Assembly (NCBI GenBank): GCA_964577715.1
Contig: CAZOAA010000001.1
Location: 26,388-90,387 of the forward strand
DNA length: 64,000 nt
Direction of reading: 5' to 3'
Origin: SUP05 sp964577715
Lineage (GTDB): Bacteria; Pseudomonadota; Gammaproteobacteria; PS1; Pseudothioglobaceae
Every line of letters begins with the position of its first letter. Within the stretch, counting starts at the first letter, position 1. The translations under genes were made by a program, and so were the position numbers. The notes under the pieces are model-generated. The model saw only the letters and a list, made by a program, of their open reading frames with translations, did not search any database and was not told the origin of the DNA. Of the stretch, positions 15,901 through 24,910 are shown piece by piece.

Positions 15901-17049
15901 ATGACAATAAAGGTTTCACATTTTGTAGGTTTATCTGGTATTGGAGGAGTTCAAAGGAATTTTTTTGAATACATGGGATTTGCAAAAGACGCGAATATAA
16001 CTCATAAAGTCTACACAATTGGTGGTGTTGGTGAAGAGTATACTGCCGCTTTTAAAACATTTAATATATTGAATGTCATAAACTTATTAGTATTTATAAG
16101 GGATATTGTCTCTAATAATACTATAGTTCATTTCTATAATAATTTATCAAGTTTAAAACTACTTATATTCCTTTTCTTTCTGCCAACAAAAAAAATTATA
16201 ATGCATGAGAGAGGGGGGGTATGGAACACGCCATTATCTAGATCCTTTGTTATAAGAAATATTGTAAAAAAAGTGGACATAATTATTGCCAATTCAAATG
16301 CAACAAAAGCAATTCTTAATCAGAAGTTTTACATATCTAATAATAAGATACAAGTTATCCATAATGGAATAGATATCACCACGTATTGTGTTAAAGATAA
16401 AGTAAATTCAGAAAAAAAATTTATTATTGGATTTCTTGGTAGGTTTGACACGCCGAAAGGCATAAAAATATTGATAGATGCAGTTAAGTACATCAATACT
16501 ACTAAAGGTCTCCGAAATGATTTTGAGTTGCATATTGCTGGAGATGGCCCACTAAGGGGCTGCTTGAAAGCGATATCGAAGAATATAGATAATATTAAAT
16601 TTATCGGAAGAGTTGACAATCCCTATGTTTTTTTAAGCAAGATAGATATATTAATCATTCCTTCAATTAGAGAACCTTTGGGAAATGTTAGTTTAGAGGC
16701 TGGACTGTGCAAGGTTGCTGTTATTGCGAGTAATATAGATGGAATACCAGAAATAATAGATGACAATGTAAGTGGAAAATTAATCACGCCGAAAGATGCG
16801 CTGGATAAAAGTTGCTATTCTAAAGAATCTGTTGCATTTCCAGAGGTGGTATTCTTTCCAGAACGTAAAAAAATAGACGCCCCTTTACAAGTCAATTTTA
16901 AAGAGCTATCTGACGAAATTATCATACTTATGAATGATGATAAGTTGAGAGACTATTACGCAAATAACTTAAATAAAAGGGTTATAAAATACTTTAATAT
17001 TAATCGATATGCGTCAGAGTTGCATGATTTATATAAAAGATTGTCATGA
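15901..17049 (+). CDS. Family 4 glycosyltransferase
   Basis: A 382-residue GT-B retaining glycosyltransferase. The open frame extends back to a GTG at 15868, but that would overlap the previous gene. The ATG at 15901 begins directly with the family N-terminus (HFVGLSGIGGVQRNFFEYM), so it is chosen. The Rossmann junction FIGFLGRFDTPKGI and the E-x7-E motif in REPLGNVSLEAG are present. A G7 run (16213-16219) encodes part of ERGGVW. It overlaps the next gene by 4 nt. Donor not predictable. Confidence 0.87.
   Translation: MTIKVSHFVGLSGIGGVQRNFFEYMGFAKDANITHKVYTIGGVGEEYTAAFKTFNILNVINLLVFIRDIVSNNTIVHFYNNLSSLKLLIFLFFLPTKKIIMHERGGVWNTPLSRSFVIRNIVKKVDIIIANSNATKAILNQKFYISNNKIQVIHNGIDITTYCVKDKVNSEKKFIIGFLGRFDTPKGIKILIDAVKYINTTKGLRNDFELHIAGDGPLRGCLKAISKNIDNIKFIGRVDNPYVFLSKIDILIIPSIREPLGNVSLEAGLCKVAVIASNIDGIPEIIDDNVSGKLITPKDALDKSCYSKESVAFPEVVFFPERKKIDAPLQVNFKELSDEIIILMNDDKLRDYYANNLNKRVIKYFNINRYASELHDLYKRLS
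16213..16219 (+). repeat. G7 homopolymer inside a GT4 gene
   Basis: Seven G coding Gly-Gly in MHERGGVW. A one-base change would truncate the enzyme before its donor-binding domain. Shorter than the G9 tract, so switching is less likely. Confidence 0.4.
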
Positions 17050-18017
17050 ATAAGAGAAAAAATATTTTAGTATTAATAAAACTAATTATCACCATTGCGA
17101 TATTTTTCTTTATTGCTGGCAATATTGAGGTAGATAAGACTATCGAAATACTAAAACAAGCAAGCGTTCTTTTTATCTTTTTTGCAATTTCTATACAGGT
17201 GTTACAAGTTTTCGTTGCGAATATTCGTTGGCGTATGATATTAAATTATATGTCAATTCATGTTAAATATTTCCAACTACTACGTTATTTATGGATTGGA
17301 TTATTTTTTAATCAAACGTTGCCATCAAGCGTGGGTGGAGATGCCATGAGGGGTTACTGTCTATATAACTCTCATGGGTGTACAACTTCTGAATCTACAA
17401 TCGTGGTATTGCTCGATAGATTTGTAGGTTTGTTAGGGTTGGTATTTTTGATCTTATTACTTTTACCTCTCTCTTTGTATTTGTTAACCGGAGAATCTAG
17501 TAAGGAGTTAGTTCTAATAGCCATTTCTTTATTTTTTATTTTGACTGGAATTATTTTTACCTTAGACGTAAACCCTTTTGTGAAGCGACTAATCCCTCAG
17601 AAATTTGAAGCTTTATTTTCTTTTTCAAAGAATAGTAGAAACCTGATATTCAGTAAAAATCCAGGCATTGCCATGACAATTATATCTTTATGTATCCATA
17701 TACTGTCAATTGTTTCTGTTTATTTGTTAGCAATTAGTATGGGTTTGACTGTTACGTGGATGGACCTTTTATTAATTATACCCCTGGTGATTTTTTTTAT
17801 AGCACTTCCTATTTCTATTGCTGGGTGGGGAGTCAGAGAAGGGGTTATGGTAATAGGTTTAGGGTATTTAGGTGTATCTTCTGAAGAAGCTTTAGCCTTA
17901 TCAATAGTTTTTGGCCTTTCTAATTTGATTGTTTCTATCCCAGGAAGTGCTATATGGCTTTTAGAGTCTTTAAACAATCATAAGTTAAAGAATGATACTG
18001 ACCCACCGACCTTATAG
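17046..18017 (+). CDS. UPF0104/YbhN-type membrane protein (MprF flippase-like domain)
   Basis: A 323-residue integral membrane protein with about eight hydrophobic segments, beginning at residues 7-24. Family signatures are NIRWRMIL, the NQTLPSSVGGDAMRGY block after the second or third helix, and PISIAGWGVREGVM near the end. These characterise the lysylphosphatidylglycerol-synthase transmembrane family. Members flip or transport lipid-linked compounds. Here it overlaps the GT4 gene by 4 nt and precedes GT2 and GT-C enzymes, so flipping of an undecaprenyl-phosphate-sugar is an appealing inference. Confidence 0.87.
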   Translation: MNKRKNILVLIKLIITIAIFFFIAGNIEVDKTIEILKQASVLFIFFAISIQVLQVFVANIRWRMILNYMSIHVKYFQLLRYLWIGLFFNQTLPSSVGGDAMRGYCLYNSHGCTTSESTIVVLLDRFVGLLGLVFLILLLLPLSLYLLTGESSKELVLIAISLFFILTGIIFTLDVNPFVKRLIPQKFEALFSFSKNSRNLIFSKNPGIAMTIISLCIHILSIVSVYLLAISMGLTVTWMDLLLIIPLVIFFIALPISIAGWGVREGVMVIGLGYLGVSSEEALALSIVFGLSNLIVSIPGSAIWLLESLNNHKLKNDTDPPTL

Positions 18018-18024
18018 AAAATAT

Positions 18025-19446
18025 ATGACACATAAAGAATTAATAAGAGAAAATTTTGACAACTTGGCTAAAGAGAGAGACAAGTGGATTGATAAGAATA
18101 GTTATTTTTATAAGAATGATTATAACTACATGAGGTTTTTAATTGGAAAGGGTGCTAGAGTGCTAGAGCTTGGGAGCGGTACTGGTCGTCTGTTGAAAGA
18201 ATTAAACCCATCATATGGCGTAGGTGTTGATATAAGTGGAGAAATGATAGATATGGCAACAAAGCTATATCCCGACCTAAAATTTATTCAAGGTGATGTT
18301 GAAGATCGTAAATTAATTTCATCACTAGACGGGCCTTTCGATTTTATTGTTCTATCTGATGTTTTGGGATACTTGGAAGATATAGAGGCATTGTTTGATA
18401 TACTGCATAATCTTTGTCATGCTGATACTCGTATTGTAATTGCTTATTATTCATGGCGTTGGGCTCCAGTGCTTAAACTAGGTGAAAAGTTAAGATTAAA
18501 AATGCCGTCTGTAAATATGAGTTGGATTTCTACAGACGATACAATCAATTTTTTAAATCTTTCTGATTTTGAATTGGTAAAGCGAGAATGGAGGCAGTTG
18601 ATTCCTCGTAGTATGTTTGGCATAGGTTCGTTCGTTAATAATTTCATAGGGTCGTTGCCTGCAATAAGGCGCTTAGCATTAAGAAATTATGTTGTGGCTA
18701 GACCAGTGAAAAATATTAAGACAAAAGGTCTGTCAGCTACGGTGCTTATCCCCTGTCGGAATGAAAAGGGTAACATAGAAAATGCAATAAAACGCTTACC
18801 TCAATTTTGTGATGATTTAGAAGTTATTTATGTTGAAGGAAATAGTCAGGATGGCACGCTAGATGAAATATATCGAGTGATAGATAAATATCCTGAAAAA
18901 GATATCAAAGTATTTGTCCAAGATGGCAAGGGTAAAGGAGATGCCGTGCGCAAAGGTTTTGATAATGCACGTGGAGATGTTCTGATGATTTTAGATGCTG
19001 ATCTTACGGTTCCTCCTGAGGATTTGCCGAAGTTTTATAAAGCTATTGTTAATGGAAAGGGTGAGTATATCAACGGAACGAGATTAGTTTATCCCATGGA
19101 AGATGAAGCAATGCGTTTTTTAAACTTTTGGGCTAATCGCACCTTTTCAGTATTATTTACTTGGCTACTTAACCAAAGATTAACTGATACTTTGTGTGGT
19201 ACCAAAGTATTAACTAAAAAGAATTATGAAAGAATTGTGGCCAATCGTTCGTATTTTGGAGAATTTGATCCATTTGGTGATTTTGATTTAATATTTGGTG
19301 CATCTAAATTGAATTTAAAAATGATTGAAGTTCCAATTCGTTATGCAGAGAGAAAATACGGAGAGACGCAAATATCACGCTTTCGACATGGTGTGCTATT
19401 ATTAAAAATGGTTTTGTTTGCTTTTAAAAAATTAAAAATTATATAA
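18025..19446 (+). CDS. Fused class I methyltransferase and family 2 glycosyltransferase
   Basis: A 473-residue two-domain protein. Residues ~1-215 form a SAM methyltransferase (VLELGSGTGRLL near 45, GVDISGEMI, then LSDVLGYLED). Residues ~235-470 form a DPM1-like GT2 (ATVLIPCRNEKGNIENA near 236, DADLTVPPEDL near 323, then GTKVL and EVPIRYAERKYGETQISRF). The open frame reaches back to an ATG at 17992 inside the previous gene; the ATG at 18025, 7 nt after that stop, is preferred. The GT2 half resembles dolichol/undecaprenyl-phosphate mannosyl- or glucosyltransferases. Methylation of the same sugar or of a partner lipid is inferred. Confidence 0.85.
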   Translation: MTHKELIRENFDNLAKERDKWIDKNSYFYKNDYNYMRFLIGKGARVLELGSGTGRLLKELNPSYGVGVDISGEMIDMATKLYPDLKFIQGDVEDRKLISSLDGPFDFIVLSDVLGYLEDIEALFDILHNLCHADTRIVIAYYSWRWAPVLKLGEKLRLKMPSVNMSWISTDDTINFLNLSDFELVKREWRQLIPRSMFGIGSFVNNFIGSLPAIRRLALRNYVVARPVKNIKTKGLSATVLIPCRNEKGNIENAIKRLPQFCDDLEVIYVEGNSQDGTLDEIYRVIDKYPEKDIKVFVQDGKGKGDAVRKGFDNARGDVLMILDADLTVPPEDLPKFYKAIVNGKGEYINGTRLVYPMEDEAMRFLNFWANRTFSVLFTWLLNQRLTDTLCGTKVLTKKNYERIVANRSYFGEFDPFGDFDLIFGASKLNLKMIEVPIRYAERKYGETQISRFRHGVLLLKMVLFAFKKLKII

Positions 19447-20162
19447 TGAAACTTGAAGACTATCTTTATTCGTGGGAGAATAAGCCTGCACTCCGTAAAA
19501 TATATAATAATCTTTATCAAAAAATTTTATCAAAATCTACCGATGGCAAAACTTTAGAGATTGGTGCTGGTATCGGAAACTTTTATGCTAGTAGTGAAAA
19601 AGTTTATAAGATAGACATACAACTTTCTAAAGGTGTAGATGTTGTAGCTGATGCACACAAGCTGCCGTTTTTGGATGGGAGTTTCCCCAACATTGTATTG
19701 TTTGATACTCTTCATCACCTTCAATGCCCTATGTTATTTTTTTTAGAAGCAGAACGTGTACTTGCTCCGGGGGGGCGTATTATTATGGTTGAACCAGGAA
19801 TAACCCCTATAAGTTGGTTGTTGTATAAATTAGGCCATGAAGAGCCTGTGAATATGAAGTGGAAGCCGAAGAAAAAGTGTGTATTAGATCCTAATAAAGA
19901 TCCTTATGAATCTAATCAAGCAATACCTACAATTTTATTTAAAGTTAAACCTGTTTCTTTTGAGAAGTTTATTCCAGGGTTGTTAATTAAAGAATCTAAA
20001 TGGCTAAGTATTTTTGCTTATCCAATGTCTGGTGGTTTTAAGAAATGGTGCCTTGTTCCATATAAATGGGTAGATAAAATACTAGCAGTAGAGGAAAAGG
20101 TGCTACCTTTTTTGGGACCAATTATGGCATTTAGGTTACTAATTGTATTAGAGAAAAAGTAG
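19446..20162 (+). CDS. Class I SAM-dependent methyltransferase
   Basis: A 238-residue methyltransferase. LEIGAGIGNF lies near residue 37, DAHKLPFLDGSFPNIVLFDTLHHL is the post-I/motif II region, and VLAPGGRIIMVEP is motif III. The C-terminal part is hydrophobic in places. It shares a single base with the preceding fusion gene. The Gly-Gly of motif III is written with a G7 tract (19769-19775). Part of the putative lipid-linked sugar module; acceptor unknown. Confidence 0.87.
   Translation: MKLEDYLYSWENKPALRKIYNNLYQKILSKSTDGKTLEIGAGIGNFYASSEKVYKIDIQLSKGVDVVADAHKLPFLDGSFPNIVLFDTLHHLQCPMLFFLEAERVLAPGGRIIMVEPGITPISWLLYKLGHEEPVNMKWKPKKKCVLDPNKDPYESNQAIPTILFKVKPVSFEKFIPGLLIKESKWLSIFAYPMSGGFKKWCLVPYKWVDKILAVEEKVLPFLGPIMAFRLLIVLEKK
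19769..19775 (+). repeat. G7 homopolymer inside a methyltransferase gene
   Basis: Seven G encode Gly-Gly in LAPGGR, a conserved motif, so the run may be a by-product of coding. A one-base slip would truncate the protein at about half length. Confidence 0.35.
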
Positions 20163-20170
20163 TATTAATC

Positions 20171-21766
20171 ATGCCATTTTTTAGAAAAATCCATATTAAG
20201 AATTTTCACATGTATTTCGTTGTATTGTGTGTATTTATACTTCAATTTATAAATTCTGATTATGGCAATAAGGTGAATGACTTTCCTTATCTGCAAAACA
20301 GCATTGTAGATACATCTGATATTGGAAGTGCTATGAGTAGGAATGCTATCAATGGTTACGATGTTAGAAGCGAAAATACTAATAAATGGTTAATGCGTTT
20401 TCGTCTGTATAGTATTGAAGCCGATGAAATGTTAAATATTATGGCACTTGGTAGAATGAAGCCTAACGAGTTGGAATTCGATCCTCATTATTATTCATAT
20501 GGAGGTGCGTATTTATACCCATTAGGTGCATGGTATGCCATGTTAAAAAAAATTGGTGTTATAAAGGTTGGGGACATAAACTGGATGATAGATCATCCAG
20601 GTGAGATGGAGAATATATATCGTTATGGTAGAGTATTTTTACTATCATCATTTGTGTTATCGGCTTTATTGATGTTTTACACATTAAAGTCTTTTAGTTC
20701 ACCTAAGTTTTCTTTTTTGGCAACAACGATTTATTTAATAATGCCGATAAATATTATGTTTTCAATTATTATGAAGCCATATATATATTCATTATTATGG
20801 ATAAACCTTTCCTTATTTATTTTATCTGTTGCTTGGAGTAAAAAGAAATTAACAATAGGTTTGTCATTGGCAATGGGAGTTTCTCTAGGTATGATGGTTG
20901 GGTCAGTAATTACTAATGGATTATTCGCCGTAATTGCTTGGCTTGTTATTGTTTATTTTTCTATACATTCAAAGATAAATTTTTCAAAAGTTTTTATGAT
21001 ACCAATTGTTGCTAGTTTGGTATTTTTTATTACAAATCCGTATATTCTTATTAATTATAATGCTTATGTTGAGGAATTTTCGAGGCAATCCGATTGGTTT
21101 TTGATTGGGACGCAGACCAAGTTTGTCATGGACTTTATAAATAATTCACTTATACCTGGATTTGGGATTGCTTTTACAGCTCTTATGTTATATGTTCTGC
21201 TATCTAGTATCTTTAAAAGCTCACATGTAATAAATAAGATTGTTAGTTATGGTATTGTAGCAATTATTGTGTTTATATCGTTAATAAGTGCCTCAATAAG
21301 TGAGTGGCATATTAATGCTAGATACGTGTTATATTTTATCCCTATTATATTTATTTTGTTTTCTTTCTCCCTAAATAGAAATAAAATAGGAGTCCTAAAA
21401 GCAGTCCTCTTTGCTACTTTAATTCAATCTGCACCGTTGGTTTTAGCTTATATTGACGAGAATAGTCATGAGTACTCTACCAGATTAAAATCTGCAGATT
21501 GGCTAAACAAGCAAAATTTAAAAATATGCCCATACGGTGCCATTGCCCCATATGATACGCCACCATTCGATTTTATAAGATTGAATTCTGAGAAGGGTAA
21601 ATGCAATTTAGTTGTAAAAGTTGATAGACAGCCTGATTTAGCAGTAGATAAGAAACCTGGAATGTATTTAATTAAAAGATTTGAGCCAAGATTTAATTTG
21701 AGTTATATACCGGTAGTATTTAGTCATATTAATCCACAAATATCAATATACAAAAGATATGAATAA
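20171..21766 (+). CDS. GT39-like polytopic glycosyltransferase
   Basis: A 531-residue membrane protein with a first transmembrane segment at about 12-29 and at least eight further hydrophobic segments between ~160 and 430. The first periplasmic loop has SIEADEMLNI, an acidic pair at the place of the catalytic DE/DD of the GT-C protein-mannosyltransferase/ArnT superfamily, followed by HYYSYGGAYLYPLGAW. Such enzymes use polyprenyl-phosphate sugars on the periplasmic side. A C-terminal soluble tail is present. It overlaps the GT2 gene by 8 nt. Exact family is inferred from architecture. Confidence 0.75.
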   Translation: MPFFRKIHIKNFHMYFVVLCVFILQFINSDYGNKVNDFPYLQNSIVDTSDIGSAMSRNAINGYDVRSENTNKWLMRFRLYSIEADEMLNIMALGRMKPNELEFDPHYYSYGGAYLYPLGAWYAMLKKIGVIKVGDINWMIDHPGEMENIYRYGRVFLLSSFVLSALLMFYTLKSFSSPKFSFLATTIYLIMPINIMFSIIMKPYIYSLLWINLSLFILSVAWSKKKLTIGLSLAMGVSLGMMVGSVITNGLFAVIAWLVIVYFSIHSKINFSKVFMIPIVASLVFFITNPYILINYNAYVEEFSRQSDWFLIGTQTKFVMDFINNSLIPGFGIAFTALMLYVLLSSIFKSSHVINKIVSYGIVAIIVFISLISASISEWHINARYVLYFIPIIFILFSFSLNRNKIGVLKAVLFATLIQSAPLVLAYIDENSHEYSTRLKSADWLNKQNLKICPYGAIAPYDTPPFDFIRLNSEKGKCNLVVKVDRQPDLAVDKKPGMYLIKRFEPRFNLSYIPVVFSHINPQISIYKRYE

Positions 21767-22703
21767 TAATAAAAAAATAGCTGTAGTTATACCGTGCTAT
21801 AACGAAGAAGCGTCAATTGAAAACGTTATTTCTTCATTTTCTGAATCGGTCTCTCAAGCAGAAATTTATGTATATGATAATGCATCGACGGATAATACCG
21901 TTGAGGTTGCTAAAAGAGCTGGAGCAGCTGTATACATGGAGCCAATTAAAGGAAAGGGTAATGTTGTTCGTAGAATGTTTGCAGATATTGAAGCAGAGAT
22001 CTATGTAATGGTAGACGGAGATGATACATATGATGCCTCTAAATGCTGCGATATGATTAATCAACTGATTGATAATAATCTAGATATGGTTGTAGCCACA
22101 AGATTGACTGATAATCAAGATGGTGAATATCGTTGGGGACATGTTTTTGGAAACTGGATGTTGACAAATTGTGTATCATTTATTTTTGGTCGAGGCTTTA
22201 CTGATATGCTTTCAGGGTATAGAGTGATGTCACGTCGTTTTGTTAAATCATTCCCTATAACGTCCGAAGGTTTTGAAATTGAGACAGAAATGACTGTGCA
22301 TGCCCTTCAAATTGGAGCTTCCTATAAAGAAGTTGAGACTGTATATAATTCTAGGCCAGAGGGTTCGAAGAGCAAGTTAAACACATTTCGGGATGGTTTT
22401 CGGATTCTGAAAATGATTACAATACTCTTTAAAGAGGAAAAGCCTTTTCAATTTTTTGGCCTACTTTCAATATTATTTTTTATGGTTTCTGTAATCTTAT
22501 CAATTCCAATACTGATTACATATATAGAAACTGGACTGGTTCCTCGGATACCGACAGCAATTTTAAGTACTGGATTGATGATTTTGGCATTTCTTAGTTT
22601 AATGTCTGGAGTGATTTTAGATAGCTTGAGTAGGTCAAAATTGGAAGCAAAGAGATTTAATTATCTATCTTATAAGTCATTAAAGAACAATAATGATAAA
22701 TAG
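21759..22703 (+). CDS. DPM1-like family 2 glycosyltransferase with C-terminal membrane helices
   Basis: A 314-residue GT2 enzyme: VVIPCYNEEASIENVI (8-23), VYDNASTDNT, then VDGDDTYDA (catalytic DxD region near 89), DMLSGYRVMSRRF, and two transmembrane helices near 228-248 and 262-286. This is the GtrB/DPM1-like architecture of polyprenyl-phosphate glycosyltransferases, which load one sugar onto undecaprenyl phosphate. Flanked by two GT39-like membrane transferases that could use the product. Overlaps both neighbours by 8-11 nt. Confidence 0.9.
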   Translation: MNNNKKIAVVIPCYNEEASIENVISSFSESVSQAEIYVYDNASTDNTVEVAKRAGAAVYMEPIKGKGNVVRRMFADIEAEIYVMVDGDDTYDASKCCDMINQLIDNNLDMVVATRLTDNQDGEYRWGHVFGNWMLTNCVSFIFGRGFTDMLSGYRVMSRRFVKSFPITSEGFEIETEMTVHALQIGASYKEVETVYNSRPEGSKSKLNTFRDGFRILKMITILFKEEKPFQFFGLLSILFFMVSVILSIPILITYIETGLVPRIPTAILSTGLMILAFLSLMSGVILDSLSRSKLEAKRFNYLSYKSLKNNNDK

Positions 22704-23901
22704 CTACAAAGACGTAATATTTATTCAATTGATTAAGGATAAGCCACTTATTGTAGTTCTTTTACTTTCACTTATTGTAAGGCTCGTAATTATGTTGGTT
22801 TATCCGGATCAAAACTTTCCTGATGCTCGCGCCTATGGCGAGATAGGTAAAGAAATTTTTTCAGGTAATATAATTACAAATAATATCTATATGCCTTTAT
22901 ATCCTATTTGGAGTTATATAACGGGAAGTATGGGTTTGCAAATAATAATGGATATTGTGGTATCTGTAGCCAGCGTTTGGCTTATTTTTGTTTTGTCAAT
23001 GCACATATTTAATAACAGAACAGTAGCAATAATATCCTCTGTTATTGCTGCTTTTTATCCACATTTTATTTTCTATTCGGTAAGTGGATTGACAGAGATA
23101 TTTTATACTTTTTTATTACTTTTATCATTTTTATTTTTCTATAGAAAGAAGTTTTTGTTTGCAATTGTTCTTTTAATTGCGTCTATATTGGTCAGACCTA
23201 CCTTAGATTTTTTCAATCCAATTTTGGTATTTTTATTTATTGGCTTTGTTCATAAATTAGGATGGGAAAATGTTGCTAAATACATTGGTTTGTATATGAT
23301 CTTATACATTGTTATGTTGTCGCCATGGTGGGTTCATCAGTATCAGAAATATGGTGAATTTGTGCGATTAAATCTTGGAGATGGTATTGTACTTTACTCT
23401 GGAAATAATAGTCTTAATAAGACTGGGGGAGGTATTGTTGGTCAAGATGTTGATATGAGTATTTTTAATAACGAAAAAAATCCTATATTAAAAAACAATA
23501 AAATGAAAGAACTGGCAACTGATTTTATTATAAATAACCCTCACCGTTTTGTTGAATTGGCAGGATTAAAGTTTTTACGTTTTTGGAGGCTTTGGCCACA
23601 CACTGAGCATTATCAACAATGGTATGTAATAGCAGCATCTCTTTTTAGTTACGGGGTTGTGTTGTTTTTCTCTATAGGTTTTTTTATTCGGCATACGAAA
23701 ATTCATTTAAGAAAAGTATTGCCAATTTATGCATTAATGGGATATTTGACATTGGTTCATATGGTTACCATTGGGTCTATTAGGTATCGATTTCCCTTGG
23801 AACCTTTTTTGATTATTTTTGCAAGTTATTTTTTTGTCGATTTTGTAAAAAAATATCGGTGGTTCGACAAAGTTAAACGAAGCATAGAGGCAATCAATTA
23901 A
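22693..23901 (+). CDS. GT39-like polytopic glycosyltransferase
   Basis: A 402-residue membrane protein. It has a first helix at ~18-38, then an acidic loop FPDARAYGEIGKEI (the D-A-x-x-Y pattern of bacterial GT39/dolichyl-mannosyltransferase-like proteins), about nine further hydrophobic segments, and a short basic C-terminus. It would transfer a sugar from a polyprenyl-phosphate donor on the periplasmic side. It overlaps the DPM1-like GT2 gene by 11 nt, which supports a donor-maker/user pair. Thirteen nt later the second ulosonate cassette begins. Confidence 0.82.
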   Translation: MINSYKDVIFIQLIKDKPLIVVLLLSLIVRLVIMLVYPDQNFPDARAYGEIGKEIFSGNIITNNIYMPLYPIWSYITGSMGLQIIMDIVVSVASVWLIFVLSMHIFNNRTVAIISSVIAAFYPHFIFYSVSGLTEIFYTFLLLLSFLFFYRKKFLFAIVLLIASILVRPTLDFFNPILVFLFIGFVHKLGWENVAKYIGLYMILYIVMLSPWWVHQYQKYGEFVRLNLGDGIVLYSGNNSLNKTGGGIVGQDVDMSIFNNEKNPILKNNKMKELATDFIINNPHRFVELAGLKFLRFWRLWPHTEHYQQWYVIAASLFSYGVVLFFSIGFFIRHTKIHLRKVLPIYALMGYLTLVHMVTIGSIRYRFPLEPFLIIFASYFFVDFVKKYRWFDKVKRSIEAIN

Positions 23902-23914
23902 TAAAGTTAGGCTT

Positions 23915-24907
23915 ATGAATAATTCAAAGAAAGTATTAATTACTACTGTTCCATTTGGTGAAAAAAATTCAGAGCCAATAGAGCTACTTGAATCTAATGA
24001 TATTGAATATGTTATAAATCCTTTGAATAAAAAATTAACTGAAGAAGAGCTTTATGAGTTGGTTAGTGATTTTGATGTAATTATTGCAGGGACTGAACAA
24101 ATAACAAATAAAGTTATTAAAAAGGCGAAAAACTTAAAGTTAATTTCACGAGTAGGTATTGGATTGGATAGCGTGGATTTGTTGTCTGCAGAGAAATACG
24201 GTGTAAAAGTATCTTACACTCCAGATGCTCCAGCTCCAGCAGTTGCAGAGTTAACCATTGGAATGATGCTAATTCTTCTTCGCTCTGTGCATGTGTCGAA
24301 CTCCCAGATGCATTCTGGGAAATGGTATCGATTTTTTGGTAGAAGATTATCTAATATCACAATTGGAATTGTAGGTGCTGGAAGAATCGGGCAAGGTGTT
24401 CTTAAACATTTACAGGGTTTTGGAGACCCTAATATACTTATTAATGATTTATCCATCAAAGACGATATTTCTGATAAATATAACGTTAAATGGACTGGGA
24501 AAGAAGAGATTTATAAGCAAGCTGATATTATAAGTTTGCACTTGCCTTTAACAAGTGAAACAAAAAATATGATTAGAAAAGAACAACTTTTATCAATGAA
24601 GGAAGATGCTATTATTATTAATACATCACGTGGCGGAATTATAAATGAAAACGATTTATATGATGTTATGCAATCTGGATACTTAAGCGGTGCAGCAATT
24701 GATGTATTTAATCAAGAGCCTTATAATGGCCCATTGAAAGAAATAGAGCGCTGTCTGTTAACAGCACATATGGGGTCTATGTCTGTTGATTGTAGAGCCA
24801 GAATGGAAATTGAGGCAACAGAAGAAGCTGTTAGGTTTTTAACTGGAGCAGAATTACAAAGCTCGGTACCGGAAGAAGAATATGAAGTTCAAAGAAAAGG
24901 ATTGTAG
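23915..24907 (+). CDS. D-isomer-specific 2-hydroxyacid dehydrogenase (phosphoglycerate dehydrogenase-like)
   Basis: A 330-residue NAD-dependent dehydrogenase. It has the substrate-domain R in ISRVGIGLD (near 82), NAD-binding GIVGAGRIGQGV near 151, INTSRGGIINE with the catalytic arginine, DVFNQEP (Glu) and LLTAHMGSMS carrying the catalytic histidine. It lacks the ACT domain of long SerA. It heads a five-gene cassette (epimerase, HAD phosphatase, aldolase, KdsB-like). Two readings are possible: oxidation of a 2-hydroxy acid to give a keto acid precursor, or reduction of a keto acid intermediate. The real substrate is unknown. Confidence 0.88.
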   Translation: MNNSKKVLITTVPFGEKNSEPIELLESNDIEYVINPLNKKLTEEELYELVSDFDVIIAGTEQITNKVIKKAKNLKLISRVGIGLDSVDLLSAEKYGVKVSYTPDAPAPAVAELTIGMMLILLRSVHVSNSQMHSGKWYRFFGRRLSNITIGIVGAGRIGQGVLKHLQGFGDPNILINDLSIKDDISDKYNVKWTGKEEIYKQADIISLHLPLTSETKNMIRKEQLLSMKEDAIIINTSRGGIINENDLYDVMQSGYLSGAAIDVFNQEPYNGPLKEIERCLLTAHMGSMSVDCRARMEIEATEEAVRFLTGAELQSSVPEEEYEVQRKGL

Positions 24908-24910
24908 GTA

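Noticed and set aside
17992..18024. Earlier ATG for the methyltransferase-GT2 fusion
   Set aside because: It lies inside the preceding membrane-protein gene and gives an unrelated leader; the ATG at 18025 fits better, although the longer form cannot be excluded.
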